Translations under genes and position numbers: made by a program | Shown here: piece after piece, positions 11,527 through 22,900 of the stretch | Layout: each line of letters opens with the position of its first letter | Position numbering within the stretch: position 1 is the stretch's first letter | From: Mytilus edulis | Taxonomy: Eukaryota > Mollusca > Bivalvia > Mytilida > Mytilidae | Length of the DNA stretch: 64,000 nucleotides | Direction of reading: 5' to 3' | NCBI RefSeq assembly: GCF_963676685.1 | Contig: NC_092350.1 | Coordinates: forward strand, 8,359,486-8,423,485 | The notes under the pieces: generated by a model | What the model was told of the DNA's origin: nothing | Database searches by the model: none | The model's input: only the letters and a program-made list of their open reading frames with translations

Positions 11527-11878
11527 CTGAATAGAAACATATTATTGGTTGTCATCAAATAATTTTAACACAGAAATCAAATTTTACTGCAAAAAGCCAA
11601 CATATAAGTACATAATGATCAGTTCCTCAATAAAGGACCTGATTTATGAGCACACTTTCTCAATTACACTGGGAACCTTTAAATCTTTCAATCTGCATTT
11701 CTGGTAGTAAAAGATTAACCTTACAAAAGTTAACCTCCATCCCTTATGGGTGCATTTTACATAGATAAATTAAATCGTATAATATAAATAAAATGAGGAT
11801 GTTAAATTTGACGTATGCCTTTTTGTGTTTCTTCGTTACATTTATTGTTTTATGTTCTTCTCATATATGTTATGATGA
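11527..11878. other. Intron or intergenic DNA upstream of the C1q exon
   Basis: AT-rich, with no supported exon. If the C1q gene is real, this is part of its upstream intron on the minus strand. Confidence 0.35.
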
Positions 11879-12790
11879 TATGATACTAAACCCCTAACGG
11901 GAAGGATTGTGCCTGATGTTCATATGATGAAATCATAATCTTTCAGTCAGTTTAATTGAAGTCTGGAGCTGGCATGTCAGTTAACTGCTAGTAGTCTGTT
12001 GTTATTTATGTATTATTGTCATTTTGTTTATTTTCTTTGGTTACATCTTCTGACATCAGACTCGGACATCTCTTGGACTGAATTTTAATGTGTGTATTGT
12101 TATGCGTTTCCCTTTTTTACATTGGCTAGAGGTATAGGGGGAGGGTTGAGATCTCACAAACATGTTTAACCCCGCCGCATTTTTGCGCCTGTCCCGAGTC
12201 AGGAGCCTCTGGCCTTTGTTAGTCTTGTATTATTTTAATTTTAGTTTCTTGTGTACAATTTGGAAATTAGTATGGCGTTCATTATCACTGAACTAGTATA
12301 TATTTGTTTAGGGGCCAGCTGAAGGACGCCTCCGGGTGCGGGAATTTCTCGCTACATTGAAGACCTGTTGGTGACCTTCTGCTGTTGTTTTTGTCTATGG
12401 TCGGGTTGTTGTCTCTTTGGCACATTCCCCATTTCCATTCTCAATTTTATTTATAGTGATTTAGATGATAACACAATGTTGACTGCTGTACCCCTATTTT
12501 TTGTTTACCTTTTTACCTATTGTGTCTGTTTGTTTTGTTCACGCATCGGTGACAATATAATGGAATTTGATGCGACTGTCATACAAGTGAGAGGTTTAGC
12601 TAGCTATAAAACCAGGTTCAATCCACCATTTTCTACATTTGAAAATGCCTGTACCAAGTCAGGAATAGGACAGTTCTTGTCTATTCGTTTTTGATGCGTT
12701 TTGTTATTTGATTTTGCCATGTGATTATAGACTTTCGAATTGATTTTCTTCTTAGTTCAGTAATTTTGTGATTTTAATTTTTTTTTCCAT
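11879..12790 (+). repeat. Composite Mytilus interspersed repeat
   Basis: The first part (11879-12480) includes AGTCTGGAGCTGGCATGTCA, AACCCCGCCGCATTTTTGCG, GGACGCCTCCGGGTGCGGG and GGTCGGGTTGTTGTCTCTTT. The second part (12541-12790) includes ATTTTCTACATTTGAAAATG and ACCAAGTCAGGAATAGGACA. I recognise both as highly abundant in Mytilus genomes. A diverged, internally deleted copy lies at 51195-51480. The 108-codon frame at 12368-12694 is repeat sequence read through, not a gene. Confidence 0.7.
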
Positions 12791-13723
12791 ATAAAGATTT
12801 TCAGTTTCAATGTGCTTACATTTTTGCCAGATCTTTAAACAATGATTTACAAAATCTCAAAGAGTCAATGTTTACACACAATATTAATTTATTCACATGC
12901 ATATTTTGAACTGTAAACTTAACATTTAAAAGTAACATTTTAAAGTTATTTTCCTAATTGAAAGAAAGTCGAAAGATATCAATTGAAAATCAAACTCACA
13001 AGTAGTAAAATAAGCTGACAACGTAATGTTAAAATACGAAAAATACCATAGACAAACATGGGTATATAAAACGTAACATGGAAAACTAGAAACTGAGCAA
13101 CACAAGCCCGATTAAAACGAAAGCAAAAATTGTTTTGGTTATACACAAGTAACTATTCCTAAAACAGAGCGGAAAACATTACGGTATTTTCCAATTTTTA
13201 AGCTCGAAGTCTCGTGAAAACGATAAACATAGTCGAATATGGATATAACAATTATAATAACATCAAATGAATTGACTTTCATTTAATTATTTGTTTATCA
13301 GGAGACAAAATAGTTACATGACGTTATCTATAAGGTATATAGAACCTGACATTAAGGAACTGGTATGCGTCTACTACTGAACCCTCTCGATACATGTTGG
13401 TTGTGATATTGTATATTGTTTGGATTCTGTTTTACAACCGTATACAGTAGGACAACCGGAAGCGCCTGAGTAAGGATTTCTATAATATCTTTTGATAACT
13501 AACACAATAATATATTTTTAGTAAGTTTCTTGTTTAAGAGACATTGAAAAAGGATACAGATAAAACATAATTGTATTTACACTCAGACGATCTATTTTGT
13601 TTACATTTTGGAATTGAAAATTTAACAAACACAGCTCGTAGATCTGCATTATGTTTGCCTCTTACTGGTGTTGCATTGGTATATTGCAACAACTGCAAAC
13701 AAATTATATTGAAATAGTATCAT
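12791..13723. other. Intergenic DNA, nothing recognised
   Basis: AT-rich sequence with no supported exon, repeat or RNA gene. Confidence 0.4.
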
Positions 13724-13880
13724 TTCTGATGCCTCGATGGCCGATTGGTCTAAGTATTTCACAACCCCACACATGGCAGCTGCGCTCGACTGAAATCTTA
13801 GTTGACAAGGATTGTTTGTATTTCTGTCGAAGGTTGGTGGTGGTTCTCCTGCTTTTCTACCAATAAAAACTGAATGTAAA
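13724..13880 (+). mobile_element. tRNA-related SINE-like element (degenerate)
   Basis: The head GATGGCCGATTGGTCTAAGT matches the A-box region of Leu/Ser-type tRNA genes (TGGCCGAGTGGT-like). The body has CAGCTGCGCTCGACTGAAAT and TTTCTGTCGAAGGTTGGTGG, and the tail ACCAATAAAAACTG. I recognise this order from SINE-like repeats shared by many molluscs. A clear B box is not visible, so pol III transcription of this copy is doubtful. Open frames on both strands here are shadows of the element. Confidence 0.6.
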
Positions 13881-14180
13881 TTTTTATGTTGACTTTTTAA
13901 GTACTCACTATTCAAAGTACTACTTTCGTGAGTTGGTCTCAATTTGATATGATAGAGATCCAAAGCAATGTACTGCTTATATGTACGAATATATAAACTT
14001 TTGTAGTATAACGCCACGTTATGTTCCACACATCTTTACGCGACAATAATCAACTCTATCCCATACTAAATACCCTTATATATCAGCTAATAAAATACAC
14101 GTAACTACTAGACATAGACATATGATAATCTGGTGCAAATTAATTCCATGTTTAAATTTATAATCTTTCTTTGTCTTTTT

Positions 14181-15473
14181 AGCTCACCTGGTCCGAAGGC
14201 CCAAGTGAGCTTTTCCCATCACTTGGCGTCCGGCGTCCGTCGTCGTCTTCCGTCGTCGTCGTCCGTCGTCGTTAACTTTTACAAAAATCTTCTCCTCTGA
14301 AACTACTGGGCCAAATTTAACCAAATTTGGCCAAAATCATCATTGGGGTATCTAGTTAAAAAAATGTATGGCGTGACCCGGCCAACCAACCAAGATGGCC
14401 GCCATGGCTAAAAATAGAATATAGGGGTAGAATGCAGTTTTTGGCTTATAACTCAAAAACCAAAGCATTTAGAGCATATCTGATGGGGTAAAATTGTTTA
14501 TCAGGTCAAGATCTATCTATATATTCGGACAACTCGTTGTTGGGTTGCTGCCCCTGAATTGGTAATTTTAAGGAAATTTTAATGTTTTTGGTTATTATCT
14601 TGAATATTATTATAGATAGAGATAAACTGTAAACAGCAATAATGTTCAGCAAAGTAAGATTTACAAATAAGTCAACATGACCGAAATGGTCAGTTTATCC
14701 CTTTAGGAGTTATTGCCCTTTATAGTTTTTAACCATTTTTCGTAAAACAAATCTTAATTATCTCTTTACAAAAATATTCTCCTCTGAAACTACTGGGCCA
14801 AATTAATTCAAACTTAGCCATAATCATCATTGGGGTAGCTAGTTTAAAAAATGTGTGGCGTGACCTTGCCAACCAACCAAAATGACCGCCATGGCTAAAA
14901 ATAGAACATAGGGGGTAAAATGTAGATTTTGGCTCAAAACTCTAAAACCAAAGCATTAAGAGCAAATCTGAAATGGGTGAAATAATCTATTAGGTCAAGA
15001 TCTATCTGCCCTGAAATTTTCAGACGAATCGAACAACCTGTTGTTGGGTTGCTGCCCCTGAATTGGTAATTTTAAGGAAATTTTGCAGTTTTTTGCTTAT
15101 TATCTTGAATATTATTATAGATAGAGATAAACTGTAAACAGCAATTATAATGTTCAGCAAAGTAAGATCTACAAATAAGTCAACATGACCAAAATGGTCA
15201 GTTGACCCATTAAGGAGTTATTGCCTTTTATAGTAAATTTTAACAATTTTCGTAAATTTTTGTAAATTTTTAGAATATATTTTCCACTGTAATTACTGGG
15301 CCAAGTTCATTATAGATAGAGATAATTGTAGCAAGAAGAATGTCTGGTAAAGTAAGATCTACAAACACATCATGATCACCAAAACACAATTTTGTCATGA
15401 ATTTATCTGTGTCCATTGTTTAATATGCACATAGACCAAGGTGAGCGACACAGGCTCTTGAGAGCCTCTAGTT
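14181..15473 (+). mobile_element. 1.3-kb non-coding element with AGCTCACCT / AGGTGAGC ends and internal tandem repeats
   Basis: It starts with AGCTCACCTGGTCCGAAGG and an immediate GTGAGCTT, forming a terminal hairpin. It ends with AAGGTGAGCGACACAGGCTC and a second hairpin (GGCTCT/AGAGCC). Outer GCTCACCT and AGGTGAGC are inverted. Inside, a unit of about 487 bp is tandemly duplicated (landmark ACAAAAATCTTCTCCTCTGA at 14281, diverged copy from 14768), with a third partial unit from about 15265. A CGTC microsatellite-like patch lies at 14230-14270. No coding capacity. I recognise this as a very abundant element across bivalves; it may be a non-autonomous DNA element. Confidence 0.75.
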
Positions 15474-17302
15474 TGCTTTACCTACCAAATTCGTTAGTCT
15501 CACAGTTACATCGTCCATTTGTATCCTGTTCTAATTTTAGTTCATAGTGTATGCTTTTCAACAAGTTTGTATTTTTAAAACAAGCATTGTGTGAAGAGAC
15601 GGTTGAAAGGAGAATGAGTTGAACTATTACAATTGATCTGAAACATGCGATAAAAAGAAATGTATTACATACACATGCAGGAAAAATAAACATATTACTT
15701 TAACATGTGGAACACCATGGATAAAAAAGAAAAATACAAATAGACAAATAATAGTGAAAAAGGAAAACTTGAGACTTAGCATCATGAACCCAACTAAAAC
15801 CTTGGAGTGATACCAGGTGCTCTGGAAAGCTAAACCGATCCTGCTTGACATGATGAACCGTCGTGTTGCTTACGTTATTACAAATCTGGTAAGTAGATTG
15901 TCTGAATCAGATCGATTTTTTTTACTTTGGTTGAAATTTTAAAGGAACATAGAACAGACCTTTGATTATCCAGGATTTACTCTTTGGTAAGTTTCGTGGG
16001 CTATATGATGACTTTCCAAGCGAATTGTCAATACCTGATTCATTTATCAAGCAGTTTATGTAATAAGATTAACACACAAACAAAAACGATTCGGTTTTGC
16101 ATCATTTTGGTCTTAAAAGATAGACATTGTATGAGTATAATTTATAGATTCATTCATTTTCATAATTCTGATTTGTATCAACGACCGCACATCCTTAATC
16201 CATTCGGAAAGAGTATACACGTCTGCTTTCACATGTTTAGTCCATTGTCTGGCATACTCCTGCACTGAATCAATCAGTGTTTTGAAGTTGTGTTTCTAAT
16301 TGATGGAATAAGGACCTGTGGATAACACATTTCGCAAGGATGTGTTATTGACAATGTATTACCAGAGACATATGATACATGTCTCTGGTTTAACATGAAC
16401 ATGAGTTGAGAAATTATATCAGACGCAATCTATCATCCTAAGAATAAATTATGAATAACTGACATCAAGTCATTAAATTTTGTAACAATAATTTCAAACT
16501 TTCTTGAACAGCTTGTAGTTTCAACATATTTGGATATTGTTGTTATTATTTGCGTGTTGAGTATTCAAATTGGCTATTTTTGTTAATATGGATTGATGTC
16601 TCAATGACACAATGGTCACACCCTTTTATGTTTATACCTATTTTATTCAAATAATGGTGTGAGTTTAACGATCTAACTACTTACGATTTGACAAAAATGG
16701 TGGAGATAAGTAATGGCTTAAAAGAATGAGGTATGTGTAAGTTAATATATATCCTAACTTTATGCATAAAACATAGACTATGTTTTATTGATCAGACCAA
16801 CTAGCAATTTAGAAGTTATTGTGTATGTTAAAATGCCTTCTTATTAACACATTATTGCCACCTCCTTGTAGTCATATGCATATTATTTTAGAATAATACT
16901 TTTGTCTACACCTAAGGGTTTGGACAACATTGTTTGAGCTAAAAACAATTTTCTGAAAATAAATGGTTTTTTTTAATTTTCTTTGATAGTGAATTGAATT
17001 GTCGTACTTGTTAACTGCAACATCAATTCAAAATAATTATAAACATATTATTTTTTTTATGATAAGAATAATTCATGAAAAATGTTATTTAGCTCATCAC
17101 TTCTTTCTGGAACTACGATTGTTTGCAGTTATTCTTCGTATGATTTTCTTTTATATAATGTTTAAGTAAATTTATATGATATAATGTTATACGATATCAA
17201 ACTTTAGACATGCAAATTTTGCCTTAATGACATCCAATATTGTATTCACCTTTTTCTTTAAAAAAAAAAAAAATTATTACAAACAAACCTTGACAATAAT
17301 TG
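15474..17302. other. Intergenic DNA, nothing recognised
   Basis: Mostly AT-rich spacer. A 94-codon plus-strand frame at 15984-16268 and two overlapping minus-strand frames near 15478-15851 have no recognisable motifs. Confidence 0.4.
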
Positions 17303-17406
17303 AAACCCATAACCTAGCGTTTGAATATGATTCAAATCGTCTTTCAGATTAACTGAACTTGTCATCTGAAAGAAGATTTGAATCATATTCAAAAGGTTAT
17401 GGGTTT
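17303..17406. repeat. Hairpin element with about 45-bp arms
   Basis: The left arm 17303-17349 (AAACCCATAACCTAGCGTTT, then GAATATGATTCAAATCGTCT, then TTCAGAT) and the right arm 17364-17406 are near-complete inverted copies. They surround a loop of about 14 bases. Mismatches and indels are few (TAGCG against TT, CG against TT). As RNA it would fold into a long stable stem. Confidence 0.75.
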
Positions 17407-17493
17407 TCTTTTCTGTAATATAAATAAGTATCTAGGTAAAAGTCATTGGTTTATGTATATGTTCTGGACCATATGAGTATTTGGAACATATAT

Positions 17494-17640
17494 AAAGGCA
17501 ACACCAGTATACCGTTGTTCATAAGCCATAAATCGATTGAGAGAAAACAAATCCGGGTTACCAACCAAAAACAGAGGGAAACGCATCAACTATAAGAGGA
17601 AACAATGGAACATCAGGAACACTGAAGTGTAAAAAAAAAC
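17494..17640. repeat. Interspersed repeat, second copy (partner at 6717)
   Basis: AGGCAACACCAGTATACCG and AAATCCGGGTTACCAACC repeat the 6717-6795 copy with scattered changes. They continue into GAGGGAAACGCATCAACTA, a phrase I remember from Mytilus repeats. Confidence 0.6.
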
Positions 17641-18173
17641 CCGGCAAATGCATTGTACTATAACTTTGAACATGTTGAAAGGATTAATCGAACGAAAGAA
17701 GCTCATCAAATTTGTTTACTTTTTATTCACCGAATTTAGAAAATACATTTGATTCGTATTTATTATCTGAATATTACTTGCGTTCAAACATCTTTTGATA
17801 TTTAACATCTTTACACTGATTGATATATAAGTTTTGCTTTTTTATAATGATATCTTCATCTACTCTCATTTGTTTTTAACAAATCTGGAATGATCTAGCA
17901 CTCATATGAAAAATATTTTTGGTACTGTAAAATGCAACGTTGAAACAGTCCTAGAATTTGATACTGCTTTTAAGATAACATAAATCCCATGCGTAATGAA
18001 TGTATCTAAATATGAGTATCAAAATTGTGCCCTTAATGTCCAGCCTTATATTTTCTCCCTCAATGAAAAAGCAGCTGGTGATTGATTTGTTTAGTTTCCA
18101 CTCTAACAATCAGGAGACTTTTGTATTATGTGATGTCAGATTTAGTTTGTTAAACAGAAAACAATATATTTTT
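17641..18173. other. Left unique flank of the tandem array
   Basis: AT-rich, apparently single-copy within the window, with no gene. It ends in a run of T just before the first module A at 18175. Confidence 0.5.
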
Positions 18174-18174
18174 T

Positions 18175-18639
18175 AGGTGTAATACCACCATTGATTTTTC
18201 CCTATTAGTCTTTGTTAAATTGGTACTTTAAAAAAAAATGTACAGAATTTACCTTTATTTCAACCAAAGAAATACTTTGCATGAATAAAGTTTAATCCTT
18301 TCCAGTGCTACAGTGAAAATTTCACACTACATTTCATTGCATATAAGAAAGTAACCTGCACCGGAAGTAAACAATCACATTTTTACCAGGTTATTTACTG
18401 GTTACCTGCTTTGGCAACTATGTAACCTTAACTTTCCAAAATATTTTATAAGACCATCAAATAAAAAAAGAATGATGCTTTCAGACACCCAACATACATG
18501 TTTATGACTCAGAAAAATTTAAGTGCATTGAAATGCAGGGTTAATTTTCTACAACTGTCAAATTCAAGGGAATATTTTTTTAGACCTACTTTCGTATGCA
18601 ACCGGATGTGGCGTATCATCATTTGGTGGTATTACACCT
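18175..18639 (+). mobile_element. Module A, representative copy: MITE-like element with 16-bp perfect TIRs
   Basis: It begins AGGTGTAATACCACCA and ends with the exact complement, TGGTGGTATTACACCT. It is 465 bp long, non-coding and AT-rich; the other complete copies are 463-466 bp. Most internal copies are flanked by T on the left and A on the right, so the symmetric sequence can also be read as GGTGTAATACC-type ends flanked by TA. That fits a non-autonomous cut-and-paste element with a TA target, such as a Tc1/mariner relative. No transposase for it is visible here. Frames of up to 97 codons inside A appear only in copies carrying one-base indels and are not genes. Confidence 0.85.
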
Positions 18640-18931
18640 AAAGAACACCTAAATGTCAAATAAACTTAATGTAATTTTTTTCCCTCCAATTGCAAGTTAT
18701 TTCAAGCATAACTGCCAAGTTTTGTCTCAGTCAGATCTATAGTTTCAGAGAAAATCACTATAATGTAAGGCCATATCCTACGGCAATTTCAGTCTTATTT
18801 CTTCGACAAATCCAAATTTCAGTGTATCATTATAAAATGCAGTGTTGACTAATATCTGATCAAAAACTCATGATCTATGCATTCAAACAATTAAATAGAA
18901 TACAAAAGACAACTTTTAGATGATAAACAAT

Positions 18932-19032
18932 TTTATTGCACCTTTTAGAGTTCATTTGAAGGTCTGTTTTGGTCTGTTTTGGTCCATTTTTCCTCCTTCC
19001 ATCCTTTTTCATCAAAACTTGATATCTTTTGT
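18932..19032 (-). other. Exon-like segment on the minus strand of module B
   Basis: Reading the minus strand, TTTTATTTTTTAG resembles a splice acceptor ending at 19033. It is followed by a 28-codon frame that includes SSFDEKGWKEEKWTK and ends in PSNEL at TAA 18947-18945. An AATAAA signal follows about 8 nt later (18937-18932). Another donor-like GTAAGT lies further upstream in the module on this strand (near 19600). It could be the last exon of a short transcript or captured gene end. No family recognised, and chance is possible. Confidence 0.25.
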
Positions 19033-19338
19033 CTAAAAAATAAAACAAATGTGATTATTTCCCCACAAAAATGATATAAATGTAATGTTAAATCAATAAT
19101 TAAAGTGTTTTAGCTGAAAGAACTGTCTCTATAAATGTTAACAGTCTACACGGAAGTTTCTAGAAGCCCTTATGTGTAACTCGAGTTTTTAGTCTGTTCG
19201 CCTAGTGTGACAAATAACGGTTCCCTTTCAGTCAACCATTTATTGTTACTGGTATCAAAGTCTTTTTATTTACTCATAACAGTATATTTCTAATAGATTT
19301 ACACAAAGTGTCCACTTTCTTGTATTTTACATTAGAAA

Positions 19339-19671
19339 ATGGGGAGAAAGAGTAATAAAAAATACCTCAAAATGTTTTTAAAAAGGGTTATGTCCCTTGG
19401 AATGCTGGTACAAAAAATAATTGGTAAGAATTATAAAGTTTAAGTATGTGAGACTGGATTCTGATGTGTATAAATCCAGGGCAAATAAGTGTTTAGATGA
19501 TTTATTGTCTGTGCAAAATGTAGATGGCACAATGGCAAATTGTAAACTTTTGCGGCCAAAAAAAACACAAAAAACATGATGATAGTTGATACTTACTTTA
19601 ATGCTGAAGTGTCATCTGCAGACCAATTCACATATAAGATTTTTCAACAGAATGCTCTTCAGAACATGTGA
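19339..19671 (+). pseudogene. Frameshifted remnant of a Mutator-like transposase N-terminal region (in every module B)
   Basis: Three adjacent frames carry protein-like pieces. From an ATG at 19339 comes MGRKSNKKYLKMF. From about 19380 in another frame comes KKGYVPWNAGTKNNW, then a stop. From 19421 in the third frame there is a 52-residue stretch with KYVRLDSDVYKSRAN, QNVDGTMANC and KLLRPKK, ending at TGA 19577-19579. From 19576 comes a 31-residue piece with DTYFNAEVSSADQFTYKIF, ending at TGA 19669. The order PWN(K/A)G, then Y-R-L, then DG...LLRP(K/R), then a Y-x-I-x-(H/Q) segment is what I remember at the start of Mutator-like transposase proteins in molluscs and cnidarians. Catalytic parts are absent. 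The lesions appear in all copies, so decay preceded amplification. Family assignment is from memory. Confidence 0.5.
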
Positions 19672-19756
19672 ACACTGAAATAAAAAATTCACATGTTGTA
19701 TAAACAAAACTGTTAGGGTATTATTTAAAATTTAACACAGTAAACTAAATACAGCT

Positions 19757-19900
19757 TTGTCTGTCCACCCATTTGACTTAGAAAACACCCGTAAACCCCC
19801 ATTTCAAGGCAATTTTACCTCAAACGTGCTTTCTGTGTCTCAATCCATTCCGAATAGTCCATGTTTACAATGTATGAACTGGTTTATTAATAACTTTTAA
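19757..19900 (+). pseudogene. Possible further coding remnant in module B
   Basis: A 47-codon frame, beginning LSVHPFDLENTRKPP and containing PCLQCMNWF before TAA at 19898, has a plausible protein composition. It lies downstream of the transposase-like pieces on the same strand. It could be a later part of the same decayed gene; I do not recognise it. Copies with an indel near the end (31242-31433) read through to 62 codons. Confidence 0.25.
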
Positions 19901-22900
19901 AAATGAAAGTACAATAAGGTCACGAGTGCACATGTAGTTTCCCTAAAGAACACCTAAATGTCAAATAAACTTAATGTAATTTTTTTCCCTCCAATTGCAA
20001 GTTATTTCAAGCATAACTGCCAAGTTTTGTCTCAGTCAGATCTATAGTTTCAGAGAAAATCACTATAATGTAAGGCCATATCCTACGGCAATTTCAGTCT
20101 TATTTCTTCGACAAATCCAAATTTCAGTGTATCATTATAAAATGCAGTGTTGACTAATATCTGATCAAAAACTCATGATCTATGCATTCAAACAATTAAA
20201 TAGAATACAAAAGACAACTTTTAGATGATAAACAATTTTATTGCACCTTTTAGAGTTCATTTGAAGGTCTGTTTTGGTCTGTTTTGGTCCATTTTTCCTC
20301 CTTCCATCCTTTTTCATCAAAACTTGATATCTTTTGTCTAAAAAATAAAACAAATGTGATTATTTCCCCACAAAAATGATATAAATGTAATGTTAAATCA
20401 ATAATTAAAGTGTTTTAGCTGAAAGAACTGTCTCTATAAATGTTAACAGTCTACACGGAAGTTTCTAGAAGCCCTTATGTGTAACTCGAGTTTTTAGTCT
20501 GTTCGCCTAGTGTGACAAATAACGGTTCCCTTTCAGTCAACCATTTATTGTTACTGGTATCAAAGTCTTTTTATTTACTCATAACAGTATATTTCTAATA
20601 GATTTACACAAAGTGTCCACTTTCTTGTATTTTACATTAGAAAATGGGGAGAAAGAGTAATAAAAAATACCTCAAAATGTTTTTAAAAAGGGTTATGTCC
20701 CTTGGAATGCTGGTACAAAAAATAATTGGTAAGAATTATAAAGTTTAAGTATGTGAGACTGGATTCTGATGTGTATAAATCCAGGGCAAATAAGTGTTTA
20801 GATGATTTATTGTCTGTGCAAAATGTAGATGGCACAATGGCAAATTGTAAACTTTTGCGGCCAAAAAAAACACAAAAAACATGATGATAGTTGATACTTA
20901 CTTTAATGCTGAAGTGTCATCTGCAGACCAATTCACATATAAGATTTTTCAACAGAATGCTCTTCAGAACATGTGAACACTGAAATAAAAAATTCACATG
21001 TTGTATAAACAAAACTGTTAGGGTATTATTTAAAATTTAACACAGTAAACTAAATACAGCTTTGTCTGTCCACCCATTTGACTTAGAAAACACCCGTAAA
21101 CCCCCATTTCAAGGCAATTTTACCTCAAACGTGCTTTCTGTGTCTCAATCCATTCCGAATAGTCCATGTTTACAATGTATGAACTGGTTTATTAATAACT
21201 TTTAAAAATGAAAGTACAATAAGGTCACGAGTGCACATGTAGTTTCCCTAAATAGGTGTAATACCACCATTGATTTTTCCCTATTAGTCTTTGTTAAATT
21301 GGTACTTTAAAAAAAAATGTACAGAATTTACCTTTATTTCAACCAAAGAAATACTTTGCATGAATAAAGTTTAATCCTTTCCAGTGCTACAGTGAAAATT
21401 TCACACTACATTTCATTGCATATAAGAAAGTAACCTGCACCGGAAGTAAACAATCACATTTTTACCAGGTTATTTACTGGTTACCTGCTTTGGCAACTAT
21501 GTAACCTTAACTTTCCAAAATATTTTATAAGACCATCAAATAAAAAAAGAATGATGCTTTCAGACACCCAACATACATGTTTATGACTCAGAAAAATTTA
21601 AGTGCATTGAAATGCAGGGTTAATTTTCTACAACTGTCAAATTCAAGGGAATATTTTTTTAGACCTACTTTCGTATGCAACCGGATGTGGCGTATCATCA
21701 TTTGGTGGTATTACACCTAAAGAACACCTAAATGTCAAATAAACTTAATGTAATTTTTTTCCCTCCAATTGCAAGTTATTTCAAGCATAACTGCCAAGTT
21801 TTGTCTCAGTCAGATCTATAGTTTCAGAGAAAATCACTATAATGTAAGGCCATATCCTACGGCAATTTCAGTCTTATTTCTTCGACAAATCCAAATTTCA
21901 GTGTATCATTATAAAATGCAGTGTTGACTAATATCTGATCAAAAACTCATGATCTATGCATTCAAACAATTAAATAGAATACAAAAGACAACTTTTAGAT
22001 GATAAACAATTTTATTGCACCTTTTAGAGTTCATTTGAAGGTCTGTTTTGGTCTGTTTTGGTCCATTTTTCCTCCTTCCATCCTTTTTCATCAAAACTTG
22101 ATATCTTTTGTCTAAAAAATAAAACAAATGTGATTATTTCCCCACAAAAATGATATAAATGTAATGTTAAATCAATAATTAAAGTGTTTTAGCTGAAAGA
22201 ACTGTCTCTATAAATGTTAACAGTCTACACGGAAGTTTCTAGAAGCCCTTATGTGTAACTCGAGTTTTTAGTCTGTTCGCCTAGTGTGACAAATAACGGT
22301 TCCCTTTCAGTCAACCATTTATTGTTACTGGTATCAAAGTCTTTTTATTTACTCATAACAGTATATTTCTAATAGATTTACACAAAGTGTCCACTTTCTT
22401 GTATTTTACATTAGAAAATGGGGAGAAAGAGTAATAAAAAATACCTCAAAATGTTTTTAAAAAGGGTTATGTCCCTTGGAATGCTGGTACAAAAAATAAT
22501 TGGTAAGAATTATAAAGTTTAAGTATGTGAGACTGGATTCTGATGTGTATAAATCCAGGGCAAATAAGTGTTTAGATGATTTATTGTCTGTGCAAAATGT
22601 AGATGGCACAATGGCAAATTGTAAACTTTTGCGGCCAAAAAAAACACAAAAAACATGATGATAGTTGATACTTACTTTAATGCTGAAGTGTCATCTGCAG
22701 ACCAATTCACATATAAGATTTTTCAACAGAATGCTCTTCAGAACATGTGAACACTGAAATAAAAAATTCACATGTTGTATAAACAAAACTGTTAGGGTAT
22801 TATTTAAAATTTAACACAGTAAACTAAATACAGCTTTGTCTGTCCACCCATTTGACTTAGAAAACACCCGTAAACCCCCATTTCAAGGCAATTTTACCTC

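Larger units (their letters stand above)
18643..19947 (+). repeat. Module B, representative copy (1305 bp)
   Basis: It starts GAACACCTAAATGTCAAAT and ends GTGCACATGTAGTTTCCC plus TAAA. It contains a short direct repeat, GGTCTGTTTT twice, at about 18961-18980. The plus strand holds broken protein-coding remnants at 19339-19671 and perhaps 19757-19900, annotated separately. The minus strand has an exon-like segment at 18945-19032. The ends show no inverted repeat of their own. Confidence 0.9.

Noticed and set aside
12368..12694. 108-codon plus-strand frame
   Set aside because: It lies wholly in an abundant Mytilus repeat, and a diverged copy at 51195-51480 is not open.
13649..14029. 126-codon minus-strand frame over the SINE-like element
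   Set aside because: It is the antisense of the SINE-like repeat; the translation has no domain.
19941..19947. Telomere-like CCCTAAA at the B-B junction
   Set aside because: It is a single occurrence per module, not a tandem telomeric repeat.
19900..19950. Helitron 3' end (CTAA with a GTGCAC hairpin) at the end of module B
   Set aside because: The hairpin is very short, no TC 5' end or AT insertion site is evident, and CTAA is common in this DNA.
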